Below, in pieces: positions 34,933-43,718 of a DNA stretch of 64,000 nt. Numbering within the stretch: the first letter of the stretch is position 1; every line of letters starts with the position of its first letter. The DNA is from Elstera cyanobacteriorum. Its GTDB lineage: Bacteria; Pseudomonadota; Alphaproteobacteria; Elsterales; Elsteraceae. The notes beneath the pieces are model-generated. The model had not been told where the DNA came from, made no database searches, and was given only the letters and a program-made list of their open reading frames with translations. The DNA lies in contig NZ_NOXS01000032.1 in the NCBI RefSeq assembly GCF_002251735.1, forward strand, positions 541,018 through 605,017. The letters are read 5' to 3'. Position numbers and translations under genes: made by a program.

Positions 34933-35661
34933 ATGGGGCTGCCGATGACCGACCCCGCGTCCCTTCCGGCGTTGGTGCTGATCGTCGATGACGACAAGCG
35001 CCTGTCCGATCTGCTGCAACGCTTCTTGGGCGAAAACGGCTTCCAGACGGTTGCCGTTCAAAGCGCTGCCGAAGCCCGCGATAAGCTGGATGCCCTGGCC
35101 TTCGATATTCTGATCGTCGATGTGATGATGCCCGGCGAGAGCGGCATCGATCTCGTTCGCTCTGTCCGGGCCGATCAGGATGTGCCAGTGCTGTTTCTAA
35201 CCGCCCTAGGCGAAACCGAGGACCGTATCGCCGGGCTCGAAGTTGGCGCTGACGATTATCTGGTCAAACCCTTCGATCCGCGCGAGTTGGTCCTGCGCCT
35301 GCGCACCATCCTACGCCGCACCGCTGCCGTGCCGCCTGTCCCCGTGCTGGAAACGGACAGTGCGGATGGCGATCTTGTCGCCTTCGGCCCCTTCCGCTTT
35401 GACCGTAAGCGCCGACTGCTAACGCGCGATGGCGAGGCGATTTACCTGACGTCCGGGGAAGCCGATCTGCTGGTCGCCCTGGCCGATAGTGCCGGCCAGC
35501 CCATCGCCCGCGAAGATTTGGCCGCCGATGGTGCCGCGATCACCGACCGCGCGATTGATGTTGCCGTCACCCGCCTGCGGAAAAAGATCGAGACCGACCC
35601 CAAGTTCCCACGGTATCTGCAAACGATCCGGGGTAAGGGCTATGTTCTTCATCTCGACTAA
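34933..35661 (+). CDS. OmpR-family response regulator, PetR-like
   Basis: A 242-aa two-domain regulator. The receiver (about 15-125) has the acidic pocket IVDDDKR, phosphoacceptor Asp in ILIVDVMMPGESG, Thr in FLTALGE and Lys in YLVKPFDP. The C-terminal winged helix (about 150-240) has LTSGEADLLVALADSAGQPI and VAVTRLRKKIETDP, ending IRGKGYVLHLD. The adjoining histidine kinase overlaps it by 20 nt. A MarR gene and an unknown gene precede it, an arrangement like petP-petR. Targets cannot be read from the sequence. Confidence 0.93.
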   Translation: MGLPMTDPASLPALVLIVDDDKRLSDLLQRFLGENGFQTVAVQSAAEARDKLDALAFDILIVDVMMPGESGIDLVRSVRADQDVPVLFLTALGETEDRIAGLEVGADDYLVKPFDPRELVLRLRTILRRTAAVPPVPVLETDSADGDLVAFGPFRFDRKRRLLTRDGEAIYLTSGEADLLVALADSAGQPIAREDLAADGAAITDRAIDVAVTRLRKKIETDPKFPRYLQTIRGKGYVLHLD

Positions 35662-37036
35662 ATCCCTCCGCCGCCGCTGGCCCTGGCTGGATGCGCTGCG
35701 GATCAAGAAATATCTGCCGAAGAACCTTTATGCCCGTTCGCTGATGATCATCGTCACCCCGATGGTCATTTTGCAGATCGTCACGACCTATATTTTCTTC
35801 GAGCAGCATTGGAATATCCTCTCCCGCCGCCTATCGGGGTCGGTCGCGGGGGAAATAGCCTTCGTTCTCAATCAGTTGGAACAGGCCTACCCGCAAGACC
35901 CGCGGCGGATTCCGATCCTGCTGATGGATGCCGAGGTGGCGACCGGGGTTAGTTTTGCCTTCACGGCCGATGAAATTCTGCCCAATACCACGGTCGGCGC
36001 CTCCGACGATTACGACGATACCTTGGAAGCCGCCCTGGCTGAACGGTTGCGACGCCCCTTCCGCCTGCGCGATGCCGATGACGATCGGCTAATCGTGATC
36101 GAAGCGCAGAGTTCCGACGGGGTGTTGCGCGCCTGGGTGAATAAGAAGCGGATTTTTACCTCCACCACCTATGTCTTCGTGCTGTGGATGGTCGGCACCT
36201 CCCTTCTGCTCTTCGGCATCGCCAGTATCTTCATGCGCAATCAGGTCCGCCCGATCCGGCGGTTGGCGGAAGCGGCCGAACGCTTCGGCAAGGGTCAGCC
36301 CATCGGCGAGGTGAAGCTGGAAGGCGCCACCGAAGTGCGCCGCGCCGCGCTGGAATTTTCCCATATGCGCGAACGCATTACCCGGCAAATCCAGCAGCGG
36401 ACGGAAATGCTGGCGGGCGTCAGTCACGATCTGCGCACCCCCCTGACGCGGCTGAAACTCTCCGTCGAGCTGCTGGGCGACCATCCCGATCAGGCCCCCA
36501 TGCGCCAGGATATCCTGGAGATGGAAAAGATGCTGAACGCCTATCTGGCCTTTGTGAAAGGCGAAGGGCGGGAGCTATCGACCGAGACCGACCTGATCCC
36601 AATCATCGACGGGATTTTCAGCGCCCTGCGGCGTGGCCCCTATCATGACCGGCAATTGCTGCTGCACGTCGCGCCCGAGGTTGGACCGCTGTTGATCAAG
36701 CCGGAAGCGATGCGGCGCTGCCTGAACAATATTCTGCAAAACGCCGCCCGCCATGCCATGCGGATCGAGGTTTCGTTGAGCCGTCAGGGACAGGCGCAGA
36801 TCATCGAAATTGCCGACAATGGCCCCGGCATTCCGGCGGCAATGCGCGAAACGGTTTTCCGCCCCTTCTTCCGGCTGGAAGCCGCCCGCACACCGCGCGC
36901 CCTCGTGGGCGACGAAAGCGGCGTCGGCCTCGGCATGACCATCGCCCGCGATATCGTGCGCAGCCACGGCGGCGATATCATCCTTTCGGACAATAAACCG
37001 CATGGGCTGGTGGTGACGATCAGGCTACCGCTGTAA
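35642..37036 (+). CDS. EnvZ-like sensor histidine kinase
   Basis: A 464-aa inner-membrane kinase, taken from the ATG at 35642, which has GGGTAAGGG upstream and overlaps the response regulator stop. Two membrane helices (about 31-52 and 180-202) frame a periplasmic domain of about 125 residues. Then come HAMP (near 205-255), the His box AGVSHDLRTPLTRLKLSVEL with the phosphorylated His, the N box NILQNAARHA, and G boxes IADNGPGIP and SGVGLGMTIARDIV. The His box is the EnvZ type. It ends 17 nt inside the convergent hydrolase gene. Confidence 0.93.
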   Translation: MFFISTKSLRRRWPWLDALRIKKYLPKNLYARSLMIIVTPMVILQIVTTYIFFEQHWNILSRRLSGSVAGEIAFVLNQLEQAYPQDPRRIPILLMDAEVATGVSFAFTADEILPNTTVGASDDYDDTLEAALAERLRRPFRLRDADDDRLIVIEAQSSDGVLRAWVNKKRIFTSTTYVFVLWMVGTSLLLFGIASIFMRNQVRPIRRLAEAAERFGKGQPIGEVKLEGATEVRRAALEFSHMRERITRQIQQRTEMLAGVSHDLRTPLTRLKLSVELLGDHPDQAPMRQDILEMEKMLNAYLAFVKGEGRELSTETDLIPIIDGIFSALRRGPYHDRQLLLHVAPEVGPLLIKPEAMRRCLNNILQNAARHAMRIEVSLSRQGQAQIIEIADNGPGIPAAMRETVFRPFFRLEAARTPRALVGDESGVGLGMTIARDIVRSHGGDIILSDNKPHGLVVTIRLPL

Positions 37037-37832
37037 CCCGCTGAACGAAGGCCAGCAGCGCCGCATTGATGGCGGCGGGCTGCTCGATCTGCGGCGCATG
37101 CCCCGCCCCCTCCAGCACCGTCAGGTCGGCCCGCGGCACGTCAGCCCGGTAGAAATCGGCCAGGGTCGGCCCATAAATCCGGCTGCGCGCCCCTAGGATC
37201 ACCTGAATTGGGATATCAAGCGCCGCCAGCGCCGGGCGGGCGTCCGTACTCGCCAGCGACCGCCAGAGGTTCGCCAGGGTTGGCGCGTCTTGAGCAGCGA
37301 GACGGGCCGTCGCCTCCGCCAGCCAGACCGGATCGGGCGGGGCGCCCCGGGCGAACAGCGAAAAAGCGATGCGCGGGGCAAAATCGCCCCAGCCCGCCGC
37401 CATTGCGCTGGCGGTAGCCGTCATATCGGCCTCCGTCTGGCCCCCAGCGATACCATAGGCCCAATCGGGCGCATTCGGGACTTTGGGCGTCATATCGAGG
37501 ATCGAGAGGCCCGCCGCACGCATCCGGTGGCGGTGCAGCAGATCAAGCGCGACCAGCGCGCCCATCGACCAGCCGACCAGCACGGGTTTTTCAACCTGCC
37601 GGTCGACAAGAAACGCTGCAACCGCATCGGTGAGGTCCGGCACGGTCAGGCCGGGATCGGACACTGCCGTTGGCCCATGCCCCGGTAGGTCGGGGATGAG
37701 CACGCGCACCCCCTGCCCACCCAGCGCCTCTTGCGCCGCAAAGAATGCGCCACTGGCGCCCCACCCGTGCAGCAGCACCAGCGCCGGGCCGTGACCGATA
37801 TCACTCCAAGTCCTGATCGAGGCGCGCGTCAA
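37020..37832 (-). CDS. alpha/beta hydrolase, BioH-like
   Basis: A 270-aa alpha/beta-fold hydrolase. The oxyanion motif LLHGWGASG, nucleophile elbow LVGWSMGALVAL (Ser near 93) and C-terminal EGAGHAPQIEQP with the catalytic His are clear. It most resembles pimeloyl-ACP methyl esterase (BioH) and related carboxylesterases, but as the last gene of an acyl-CoA operon it may act as a thioesterase or esterase on a pathway intermediate. The start is a TTG overlapping the previous stop (TTGA); no nearby ATG exists. It is convergent with the kinase gene. Confidence 0.82.
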   Translation of the reverse strand: MTRASIRTWSDIGHGPALVLLHGWGASGAFFAAQEALGGQGVRVLIPDLPGHGPTAVSDPGLTVPDLTDAVAAFLVDRQVEKPVLVGWSMGALVALDLLHRHRMRAAGLSILDMTPKVPNAPDWAYGIAGGQTEADMTATASAMAAGWGDFAPRIAFSLFARGAPPDPVWLAEATARLAAQDAPTLANLWRSLASTDARPALAALDIPIQVILGARSRIYGPTLADFYRADVPRADLTVLEGAGHAPQIEQPAAINAALLAFVQRVTAVA

Positions 37833-38200
37833 AAGGCGTTTTCCACGTCTTTGACGTAAACCAGCGCCCGCCCCGTCACCAGCACCTCCCCAGCGGCATT
37901 CGTCAGGGTGGTCGCGAGATCGCAGAGGTGTTTTTCCGGGCGCAATTGGGTGATTTCCAGCCGCGCCGTCACCGTTTCATCGGCGGGAACCGGCTTAAGG
38001 AAATCCATTTCCTGCTTCAGATAATTCGTCCCCCGCCCCGGCAGTTCGACGCCGAGCAGGTAGGAAAAGAGCGCCGCCTGTAAGGGCTCCGGCAGATGGG
38101 TGAACTCTTTGGCGTTGAACCCCGTCAGGGCGGCGAAGCCGCGCAGGTCTTCGGGGGAAAATTGGCGGGTGATGGTGGCGGTTTGGCCGAGGGCGAGCAT
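37829..38200 (-). CDS. MaoC-like hot-dog protein without a clear catalytic motif
   Basis: A 123-aa single hot-dog domain. FSPEDLRGFAALTGFNAKEF stands where MaoC hydratases have the GDxNPxHxD motif, so the catalytic Asp/His pair looks degenerate. GTNYLKQEMDFLKPVPADET is the usual middle strand pair. It directly follows, sharing one base, a MaoC gene that does have the motif, so the two may form a heterodimeric dehydratase with one active half. It then overlaps the hydrolase start. Confidence 0.75.
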   Translation of the reverse strand: MLALGQTATITRQFSPEDLRGFAALTGFNAKEFTHLPEPLQAALFSYLLGVELPGRGTNYLKQEMDFLKPVPADETVTARLEITQLRPEKHLCDLATTLTNAAGEVLVTGRALVYVKDVENAF

Positions 38201-38592
38201 CAGGCGGCTCCGAGATCAAGAACGGTCGTCGCGTCGGTAACAGGCGTATCGTCGGCGGCGCGGGCCACCCGCACGGCAATCGTCGCGAGACGACCCGCCA
38301 CGCTGTCCACCGTCGCCGTGATGCGGATCGGCTCCCCAGCATAGGTCGGATGCGGGAACATCAGCGTCTGCCGCTTGGCCACGGCATTGGGAAAGCGGCG
38401 GCGCAGTTCGGCCCAAACGAAGCTGTAAATCAACATGCCGTGGGAAACCGTCCGCCCAAAGCGGGTGCGGGCGGAAAAATCCGGGTCCACATGGATTGGG
38501 TTATCGTCGCCGCTAACGCGCGCAAACAGCTCGAACTCGGCTTGGGTCGGCACATGCTCAAGGGTGAACAGTGGCCCGAGGGGAAGGCTCAT
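38200..38592 (-). CDS. MaoC-family (R)-specific enoyl-CoA hydratase/dehydratase
   Basis: A 130-aa hot-dog domain with the full hydratase signature VSGDDNPIHVDPDFSARTRF (Asp and His, about 27-46) and the following GRTVSHGMLIYSFVWAEL helix. It hydrates 2-enoyl-CoA to the (R)-3-hydroxyacyl-CoA or the reverse. ATGA overlaps with the acyl-CoA ligase show tight translational coupling. The partner is the degenerate MaoC protein downstream. Confidence 0.85.
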   Translation of the reverse strand: MSLPLGPLFTLEHVPTQAEFELFARVSGDDNPIHVDPDFSARTRFGRTVSHGMLIYSFVWAELRRRFPNAVAKRQTLMFPHPTYAGEPIRITATVDSVAGRLATIAVRVARAADDTPVTDATTVLDLGAA

Positions 38593-40109
38593 TCCGGGGA
38601 CTCCGAGGGGTGGGGCGCCGTTAAGGCGGCGCGCAGATGGTGTTTTTGCACCTTCCCGGCCGCCGTGCGCGGAAAATCGGTGACGATGGTGATATGCTTC
38701 GGAACCTTATAGGTCGCCAGCAGCCCCCGCGCATACTGTTGCAGCAGCCCCGGCTCGGCGCTGTGACCGGGGCGCAGAATGACGGCGGCATGGCCGACCT
38801 CGCCCCATTTTTCATCGGCAACACCAACCACCGCCGCTTCGAGCACCGCCGGATGGGCCTGTAGAACATGCTCCACTTCCGCCGGATAAACGTTTTCGCC
38901 ACCGGAGATATACATATCCTTGATCCGGTCCACGATGGTGACATAGCCATCATGATCGCGGCGGGCGATGTCGCCGGATCTTAGCCAGCCGCCGGGCGCG
39001 AAAGCCCCTTCGGTCGCCATTGGATTATTGAAATAGCCCGGCGTGATGCCGGGGCCGCGAAACCAAAGTTCGCCATCCTCGCCATCGGCCACATCGCCCC
39101 CATCCGCCCCAACCAACCGCACTTCCGACAAAAGCTGCGGTTTGCCGACGGAACCGATCTTGGTCGGCGCATGGGCGCGGTCCATGAAAAACACCGTCGG
39201 CCCGGTTTCGGTCATGCCCATGCCGTTGCAGATGTTCACACCGCGCGCCAGAAAGGTCTGAATCAGCGCCGCCGAGATGGGGGCACCGCCGCAGCCCCAA
39301 TGTTTAACGCCGGAAAAATCGGTGTTCTCGAACGCGGGATGCAGACTAATCGCCTGATAGATCGCGGGCACGCCGAAAAACACCGTGATGCCGCCCTGCT
39401 GAATGAGCGACAGCACCAGATCGACATCGAATTTCGGCAGCACCTGCGACAGGCCGCCGACGAAGAAAACCGGCAGCGTGTGCAGATTGATCCCCGCCGT
39501 ATGGAAGAGCGGCAGGAAGTTCAGCGATTTCGTTTCTGGGCCGATCCCCGTCGCGGTCTGGACGTTGATCATATTGGCCAGCGCCATGCCCGCCGTCTGG
39601 ATCACCGCTTTCGGTTTGCCGGTGGTGCCAGAGGTATAGAGCAGATACCAGGGGGCATCCGTTTCCCACTCCGTCGGCGCGAGACTGTCGCCGGGCTCGC
39701 TGCATTGAGCGTCCCACTCGGTCAGGGAACGGATGGGCAGGCGCGTCGCCGCCGCGAGTTTGCTGGCGAGATCGGCGGTCGGCCCGTCATGGATCAACAG
39801 TTTCGCGCCGCTATCGTCCAGAACCGGCGTCAGTTCCGCCGGGGTTTGCCGCCAATTGAGCGGCACTAGGATCACCTTGGCGCGGGCACAGGCGAACAGG
39901 AGTTCGAAGAAGGCGACGCTATTGTGGCACAGCACCGCAATCCGGTCGCCCTCGGTAATCTTCAAGCCGCGCAACAGCGCCGCCCCGCGCCCAACCCGGC
40001 GTTCGATTTCCCCAAACGACCAGACCCGCCCGCCGATTGGATCGGCGAACGCCGGGGCATCCGGCGTCAGCATCGCCCGTTGGGCGCAAAGATCGGGAAT
40101 GCGCTTCAT
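38589..40109 (-). CDS. AMP-forming acyl-CoA synthetase/ligase
   Basis: A 506-aa ANL-superfamily enzyme from the ATG at 40109, which overlaps the upstream hydratase stop (ATGA). The P-loop-like LLYTSGTTGKPKAVIQTA (about 160), the A5 block GMTETGPTVFF, the A7 block LWFRGPGI, the hinge WLRSGDIARRDHDGYVTIVD and the C-terminal Lys region PRTAAGKVQKHHLRAAL are all present. It activates a carboxylic acid to its CoA thioester. The substrate could be a medium-chain, branched or aromatic acid; the divergent ABC importer is a plausible source. Confidence 0.9.
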   Translation of the reverse strand: MKRIPDLCAQRAMLTPDAPAFADPIGGRVWSFGEIERRVGRGAALLRGLKITEGDRIAVLCHNSVAFFELLFACARAKVILVPLNWRQTPAELTPVLDDSGAKLLIHDGPTADLASKLAAATRLPIRSLTEWDAQCSEPGDSLAPTEWETDAPWYLLYTSGTTGKPKAVIQTAGMALANMINVQTATGIGPETKSLNFLPLFHTAGINLHTLPVFFVGGLSQVLPKFDVDLVLSLIQQGGITVFFGVPAIYQAISLHPAFENTDFSGVKHWGCGGAPISAALIQTFLARGVNICNGMGMTETGPTVFFMDRAHAPTKIGSVGKPQLLSEVRLVGADGGDVADGEDGELWFRGPGITPGYFNNPMATEGAFAPGGWLRSGDIARRDHDGYVTIVDRIKDMYISGGENVYPAEVEHVLQAHPAVLEAAVVGVADEKWGEVGHAAVILRPGHSAEPGLLQQYARGLLATYKVPKHITIVTDFPRTAAGKVQKHHLRAALTAPHPSESPE

Positions 40110-40882
40110 GCTGCCCGTCCTAAGAAATGGGTCATTCCGGCGTCGGTTTCCGCCGTATCGATGAGGGTTAGAAAGCTCTGCCGCTCCCGCTCCAACCCCG
40201 CCGCAACCGCCGCCCGGCGCTCGGGCGGCCAAAGGAGGCGTTTGGTCGCCATCAGGCTTTGCGCCTGCTTGCCAAGCAAGGTCTGCACCCAAACGGCAAT
40301 CTGATCGTCCAACCCATCGGGGTCGGTGACGGCTTGCGCGATGCCAAGGCGCTGGGCCTCCTCCGCCGTCACCATACGGTTTAGCAGTTGGATTTCCCCG
40401 GCGCGGGCCGGACCGATGCGGTCAGGCAGCAGCGCCGTCCAGCCGCCATCGGGTGCGAAACCAACTTCGACATAATAGGGGCCGATGAAGGCGCCGCGCG
40501 CCATCGCCACCAAATCGGCGGCCAAAACGAGGCCGAGGGAACCGCCGGTGACCGGCCCCTGCACCCGCGCGATCACCGGGCACGGCAGATCGATCATTGC
40601 AAGAATCGCTTGATGCAGATCGCCGACCAGCCCGGCGGCATAGTCCGCCCGCTGGCCCCGGGGCACATCGGCGAACGCCGCAACGTCGCCGCCGGTCGAA
40701 AAACTCCGCCCCGCCCCAGTCAGGACCAGAACGCGCGGCGGCAGTTTGGTAAGATCGCCCAAAACATCCAGCAGGGTTTCGAGCATAGCCGGAACGAGGC
40801 TGTTGTGCCGTTTTGGGCGGTTGAGGGTGAGGGTTGCCACGCCCCCATCCCCCCGGTGCAGCGTGACCAGAGGATCGGTCAT
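40106..40882 (-). CDS. enoyl-CoA hydratase/isomerase (crotonase family)
   Basis: A 258-aa crotonase-fold protein. The oxyanion-hole motifs are GRSFSTGGDVAAFADV (about 57-72) and VQGPVTGGSLGLVLAADLV (about 104-122), then FIGPYYVEVGFAPDGGWTAL. One of the usual two catalytic Glu positions seems replaced by a small residue near TGGSLGLV, so isomerase or other activity is possible. It overlaps both the TetR gene and the ligase gene by 4 nt within one operon. Confidence 0.87.
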   Translation of the reverse strand: MTDPLVTLHRGDGGVATLTLNRPKRHNSLVPAMLETLLDVLGDLTKLPPRVLVLTGAGRSFSTGGDVAAFADVPRGQRADYAAGLVGDLHQAILAMIDLPCPVIARVQGPVTGGSLGLVLAADLVAMARGAFIGPYYVEVGFAPDGGWTALLPDRIGPARAGEIQLLNRMVTAEEAQRLGIAQAVTDPDGLDDQIAVWVQTLLGKQAQSLMATKRLLWPPERRAAVAAGLERERQSFLTLIDTAETDAGMTHFLGRAA

Positions 40883-41514
40883 CGCGCCGCCCCCGGGGCC
40901 ATACCCTGCGCCATCAGGGCAAAAGCGCCGTCCACCACCGCTTCAATCGGGGTTTCCCGGTCCCATAGGGCATAGCGCCGCCCCAGAAAATCGCTTAATC
41001 CCATCAAAGCCCACGCCCGCACTTCCGCATCCCCCGGCGAAATCTGACCAGCGTCCGCCGCTGTTTCCAGAGCCTGCCGGTAGTTGTTTGCGAAATCATG
41101 ATAGTAGCGGCGGTAGGTTTCTTCATCCACAAATTGTGATTCAGCAACCACGCGATAAAGATTGGGATTCTCCCGAACGAAGGATAGAAAAGCCGCAAGG
41201 CCGCGTTTTTCGATCTCCAGCCGGTCCGTCAGCCCCGTCGTGGCAAGGGTTAGGTGACGGCGCAAGCGCCGCCCCATCCGCAGCACCAGTTCGCGCAGGA
41301 TATCTTCCTTCGACCGGAAATAGAGGTAGAAGGTGCCTTGGGCCACCTTTGCCTCCTGGGTGATGGTACTGATCGAGGCGTCCGAAAACCCCCGCCCGCC
41401 GATATCCCGCTCGGCGGCGTCGAGGATGCGCTGACGGGTCTTCTCCCCCCGGCTCGTTTTCGGGCCGAGGATAACCGGGGTCAGCGATGCCGCTTCTGTC
41501 GGTGCATTCGCCAT
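40879..41514 (-). CDS. TetR-family transcriptional regulator of the acyl-CoA operon
   Basis: A 211-aa regulator from the ATG at 41514, which has AAGGAGA 6 nt upstream. The N-terminal helix-turn-helix is TRQRILDAAERDIGGRGFSD then STITQEAKVAQGTFYLYFRS and KEDILRELV. The C-terminal ligand domain is helical. As first gene of the catabolic operon and divergent from the ABC importer, it probably controls both, binding the inverted repeat in the shared gap. An acyl-CoA or aryl-CoA ligand is likely but unproven. Confidence 0.9.
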   Translation of the reverse strand: MANAPTEAASLTPVILGPKTSRGEKTRQRILDAAERDIGGRGFSDASISTITQEAKVAQGTFYLYFRSKEDILRELVLRMGRRLRRHLTLATTGLTDRLEIEKRGLAAFLSFVRENPNLYRVVAESQFVDEETYRRYYHDFANNYRQALETAADAGQISPGDAEVRAWALMGLSDFLGRRYALWDRETPIEAVVDGAFALMAQGMAPGAAR

Positions 41515-41581
41515 TGAACGTCTCCTTCCACACGTCCCGGCTTGACGGGAGTGCGATGAGACGATAGGAAAAGATGAAACA

Positions 41582-41612
41582 TGACTCAAGTGTCAGTTTG
41601 CACACTGGGTCA
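41582..41612. promoter_or_regulatory. candidate TetR operator in the divergent gap
   Basis: An imperfect inverted repeat: TGACTCA-AGTGT, 8 nt, ACACT-GGGTCA. The inner AGTGT/ACACT arms are perfect, and the outer arms match with one extra base and one mismatch. It lies midway between the TetR start and the ABC substrate-binding protein start. Confidence 0.5.
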
Positions 41613-41656
41613 GAAAGCCATCGGTTCAAAGATAGCTCATTTGGGGGAGGAAGATA

Positions 41657-42847
41657 ATGCTCAACGTTCGGACTCTGTGTCTGACGGGGGCGGCGCTTGC
41701 CGCCATGACCGGCCCGGCGCTGGCCGCCGATCTTAAAATCTGTCTGATCGCTGGGAAAACCGGCGCGCTGGAAGCCTATGCGAAGCAGACCGAAGTCGGC
41801 TTCATGATGGGCCTTGAATATCTGACCCAGGGCAAAAACGAGCTGCTGGGCCGCAAGATTCAGGTGCTGGTCAAGGACGATCAGTTAAAGCCGGATCGCG
41901 GCAAGGCGCTGCTGGAAGAATGCTACGCCGATGACGGCGCCGAAATCGCCGTTGGCTCCACCGGCTCGCCGGTCGCCCTCGCCATGCTGCCGGTCGCCGA
42001 AGAAGCCAAGAAAATCCTGATCGTCGAACCCGCCGTCGCCGATTCGATCACCGGTGAAAAATGGAACCGCTATATCTTCCGCACGGGCCGCTCGTCTTAT
42101 CAGGATGCGCTGGCCGCTGCGGCCGCCATTCCGGCGGATGTGGAGGTATCGATCGGCATGATGGGCCTCGATACCGCTTTCGGCCGTGACGGCGTGAAAG
42201 CCTTTGCCGAAGCCCTCGCCTCGATGCGGCCGAAGGCCAAGATTGTCGCCGAAGAATATGCTGCCGGGAATACCGCCGACTTTACGCCATTTGCCGAACG
42301 GCTGTTCGGCGCGCTGAAGGATAAACCGGGCAAGCGTATCATCAACTTCATCTGGGCGGGTCCGCACCCGATGGCGAAATTTGTCGATATGAAGCCGGAA
42401 CGCTTCGACATCATGCTGGCGCCGGGCGGTAATATTCTGCCGGTCATGAACGCCTGGAAGCAGTTTGCCGGGGCCGAAGGCGGCACCTATTATTACTATA
42501 GCTTCCCGAAGAATAAGATGAATGATTGGCTGCGTGCCGAATATCAGAAGCGCCATAATGCGCCGCCCGATTTCTTCGTCGCCGGGGGCTTCTCCGCCGC
42601 CGCCGCCGTTGTGGCGGGCGTGACCAAGGCGGGTGGCACCGATGCCGAAAAGCTGATTGCCGCAATGGAAGGCATGGCTTTCGAAACGCCGAAGGGCGAC
42701 ATGATCTTCCGCGCGGTCGATCATCAAGCCCAGCAGGACATGTTCCATTGGCGCATTAAGAAAGATGCCAAAGACAATGATCTGCTGGAGCTGGTTGCCA
42801 CTATTCCGGCGGCGACCATGCCCCTGCCCTTCCGTAATAAGCGATAA
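41657..42847 (+). CDS. ABC transporter substrate-binding protein, branched-chain amino-acid type
   Basis: A 396-aa periplasmic type I binding protein. A signal peptide (LCLTGAALAAMTGPALAA) ends near residue 23. The mature part has LKICLIAGKTGALEAYAKQT and the repeated Rossmann-like halves, with EIAVGSTGSPVALAMLPVAE. GGGGGAGGA precedes the ATG. It heads a complete five-gene importer. Despite the family name, such proteins also bind aromatic or aliphatic acids, and the divergent acyl-CoA operon points that way. A hairpin follows it. Confidence 0.9.
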   Translation: MLNVRTLCLTGAALAAMTGPALAADLKICLIAGKTGALEAYAKQTEVGFMMGLEYLTQGKNELLGRKIQVLVKDDQLKPDRGKALLEECYADDGAEIAVGSTGSPVALAMLPVAEEAKKILIVEPAVADSITGEKWNRYIFRTGRSSYQDALAAAAAIPADVEVSIGMMGLDTAFGRDGVKAFAEALASMRPKAKIVAEEYAAGNTADFTPFAERLFGALKDKPGKRIINFIWAGPHPMAKFVDMKPERFDIMLAPGGNILPVMNAWKQFAGAEGGTYYYYSFPKNKMNDWLRAEYQKRHNAPPDFFVAGGFSAAAAVVAGVTKAGGTDAEKLIAAMEGMAFETPKGDMIFRAVDHQAQQDMFHWRIKKDAKDNDLLELVATIPAATMPLPFRNKR

Positions 42848-42881
42848 AGCCTTACGCTTCTACAGCTTGGGGGAGGGGGCG

Positions 42882-42899
42882 GGGCGGCTTAGGCCGCCC
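42882..42899 (+). promoter_or_regulatory. stem-loop between binding-protein and ATPase genes
   Basis: A perfect 7-bp stem, GGGCGGC / GCCGCCC with loop TTAG, lies 35 nt after the binding-protein stop without a T run. Such hairpins commonly protect the binding-protein mRNA and lower expression of the downstream transporter genes. Confidence 0.45.
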
Positions 42900-42941
42900 T
42901 GCTTCCTCCCGCACGGTCTGATCAGCAGGAAGCCCGCCTCT

Positions 42942-43718
42942 ATGTCCCATCCGGTTCTCGAATCCCGCGATCTCACCATCCGTTTCGGCGGCCATACGGC
43001 GGTAAATGCCGTTAGTACTAGCTTTCATGCCGGAACGCTGACCGCCATCGTCGGCCCCAATGGCGCCGGAAAGACGACCTATTTCAACCTTCTGTCTGGG
43101 CAATTGACCGCCAGCGCCGGGCAAGTGCTGTTGGATGGCGAGGATGTTACCCGTCTCGGCCCCGCCGACCGCGCCCGCCGGGGCATCGGTCGCGCCTTTC
43201 AGATCACCAACCTCTTCCCGCAATTGACCGCCCACGAGAATGTGCGCCTCGCCATCCAAGCGCGCGACCCGGCCGCCGCTAATCTTTGGCAGCGCTGGAC
43301 CAAGCATCGCGCCTGGATCGAGCGGGCGGAATGGGTGCTGGAGGAGGTGAACCTGCAGCATCAGCGCGATACCGTCGCGGCCTCCCTATCGCATGGCGAT
43401 AAGCGCAAGCTGGAGGTTGCGATCATGATGGCGCTGGAGCCGCATGTCTTTATGTTCGACGAACCGACCGCTGGCATGTCGGTCGATGAGGTGCCGGTCA
43501 TTCTGGAGTTGATCCAGAAGCTAAAGCGCGCTGGCGATAAGACGATTTTGCTAGTCGAGCATAAGATGGACGTCGTGCGCAGCCTCGCCGACCGGATCAT
43601 CGTGCTGCACCACGGGCAGTTGCTGGCGGACGGCGATCCGGCCACGGTCATCGCCTCCCCCATCGTCCAAGAAGCCTATCTGGGCCGGGCCCCGGAAAAG
43701 GAGACCGCTCATGGCTAA
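42942..43718 (+). CDS. livG: ABC transporter ATP-binding protein, LivG type
   Basis: A 258-aa ATPase from the ATG at 42942. Walker A GPNGAGKTTYFNLLSG (about 37-52), the LivG-specific IGRAFQITNLFPQLTAHENV, signature region AASLSHGDKRKLEVAI (an LSHGD variant of LSGGQ), Walker B VFMFDEPTAGMS and switch His in LLVEHKMDVV are present. It overlaps livF by 8 nt. Confidence 0.92.
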   Translation: MSHPVLESRDLTIRFGGHTAVNAVSTSFHAGTLTAIVGPNGAGKTTYFNLLSGQLTASAGQVLLDGEDVTRLGPADRARRGIGRAFQITNLFPQLTAHENVRLAIQARDPAAANLWQRWTKHRAWIERAEWVLEEVNLQHQRDTVAASLSHGDKRKLEVAIMMALEPHVFMFDEPTAGMSVDEVPVILELIQKLKRAGDKTILLVEHKMDVVRSLADRIIVLHHGQLLADGDPATVIASPIVQEAYLGRAPEKETAHG

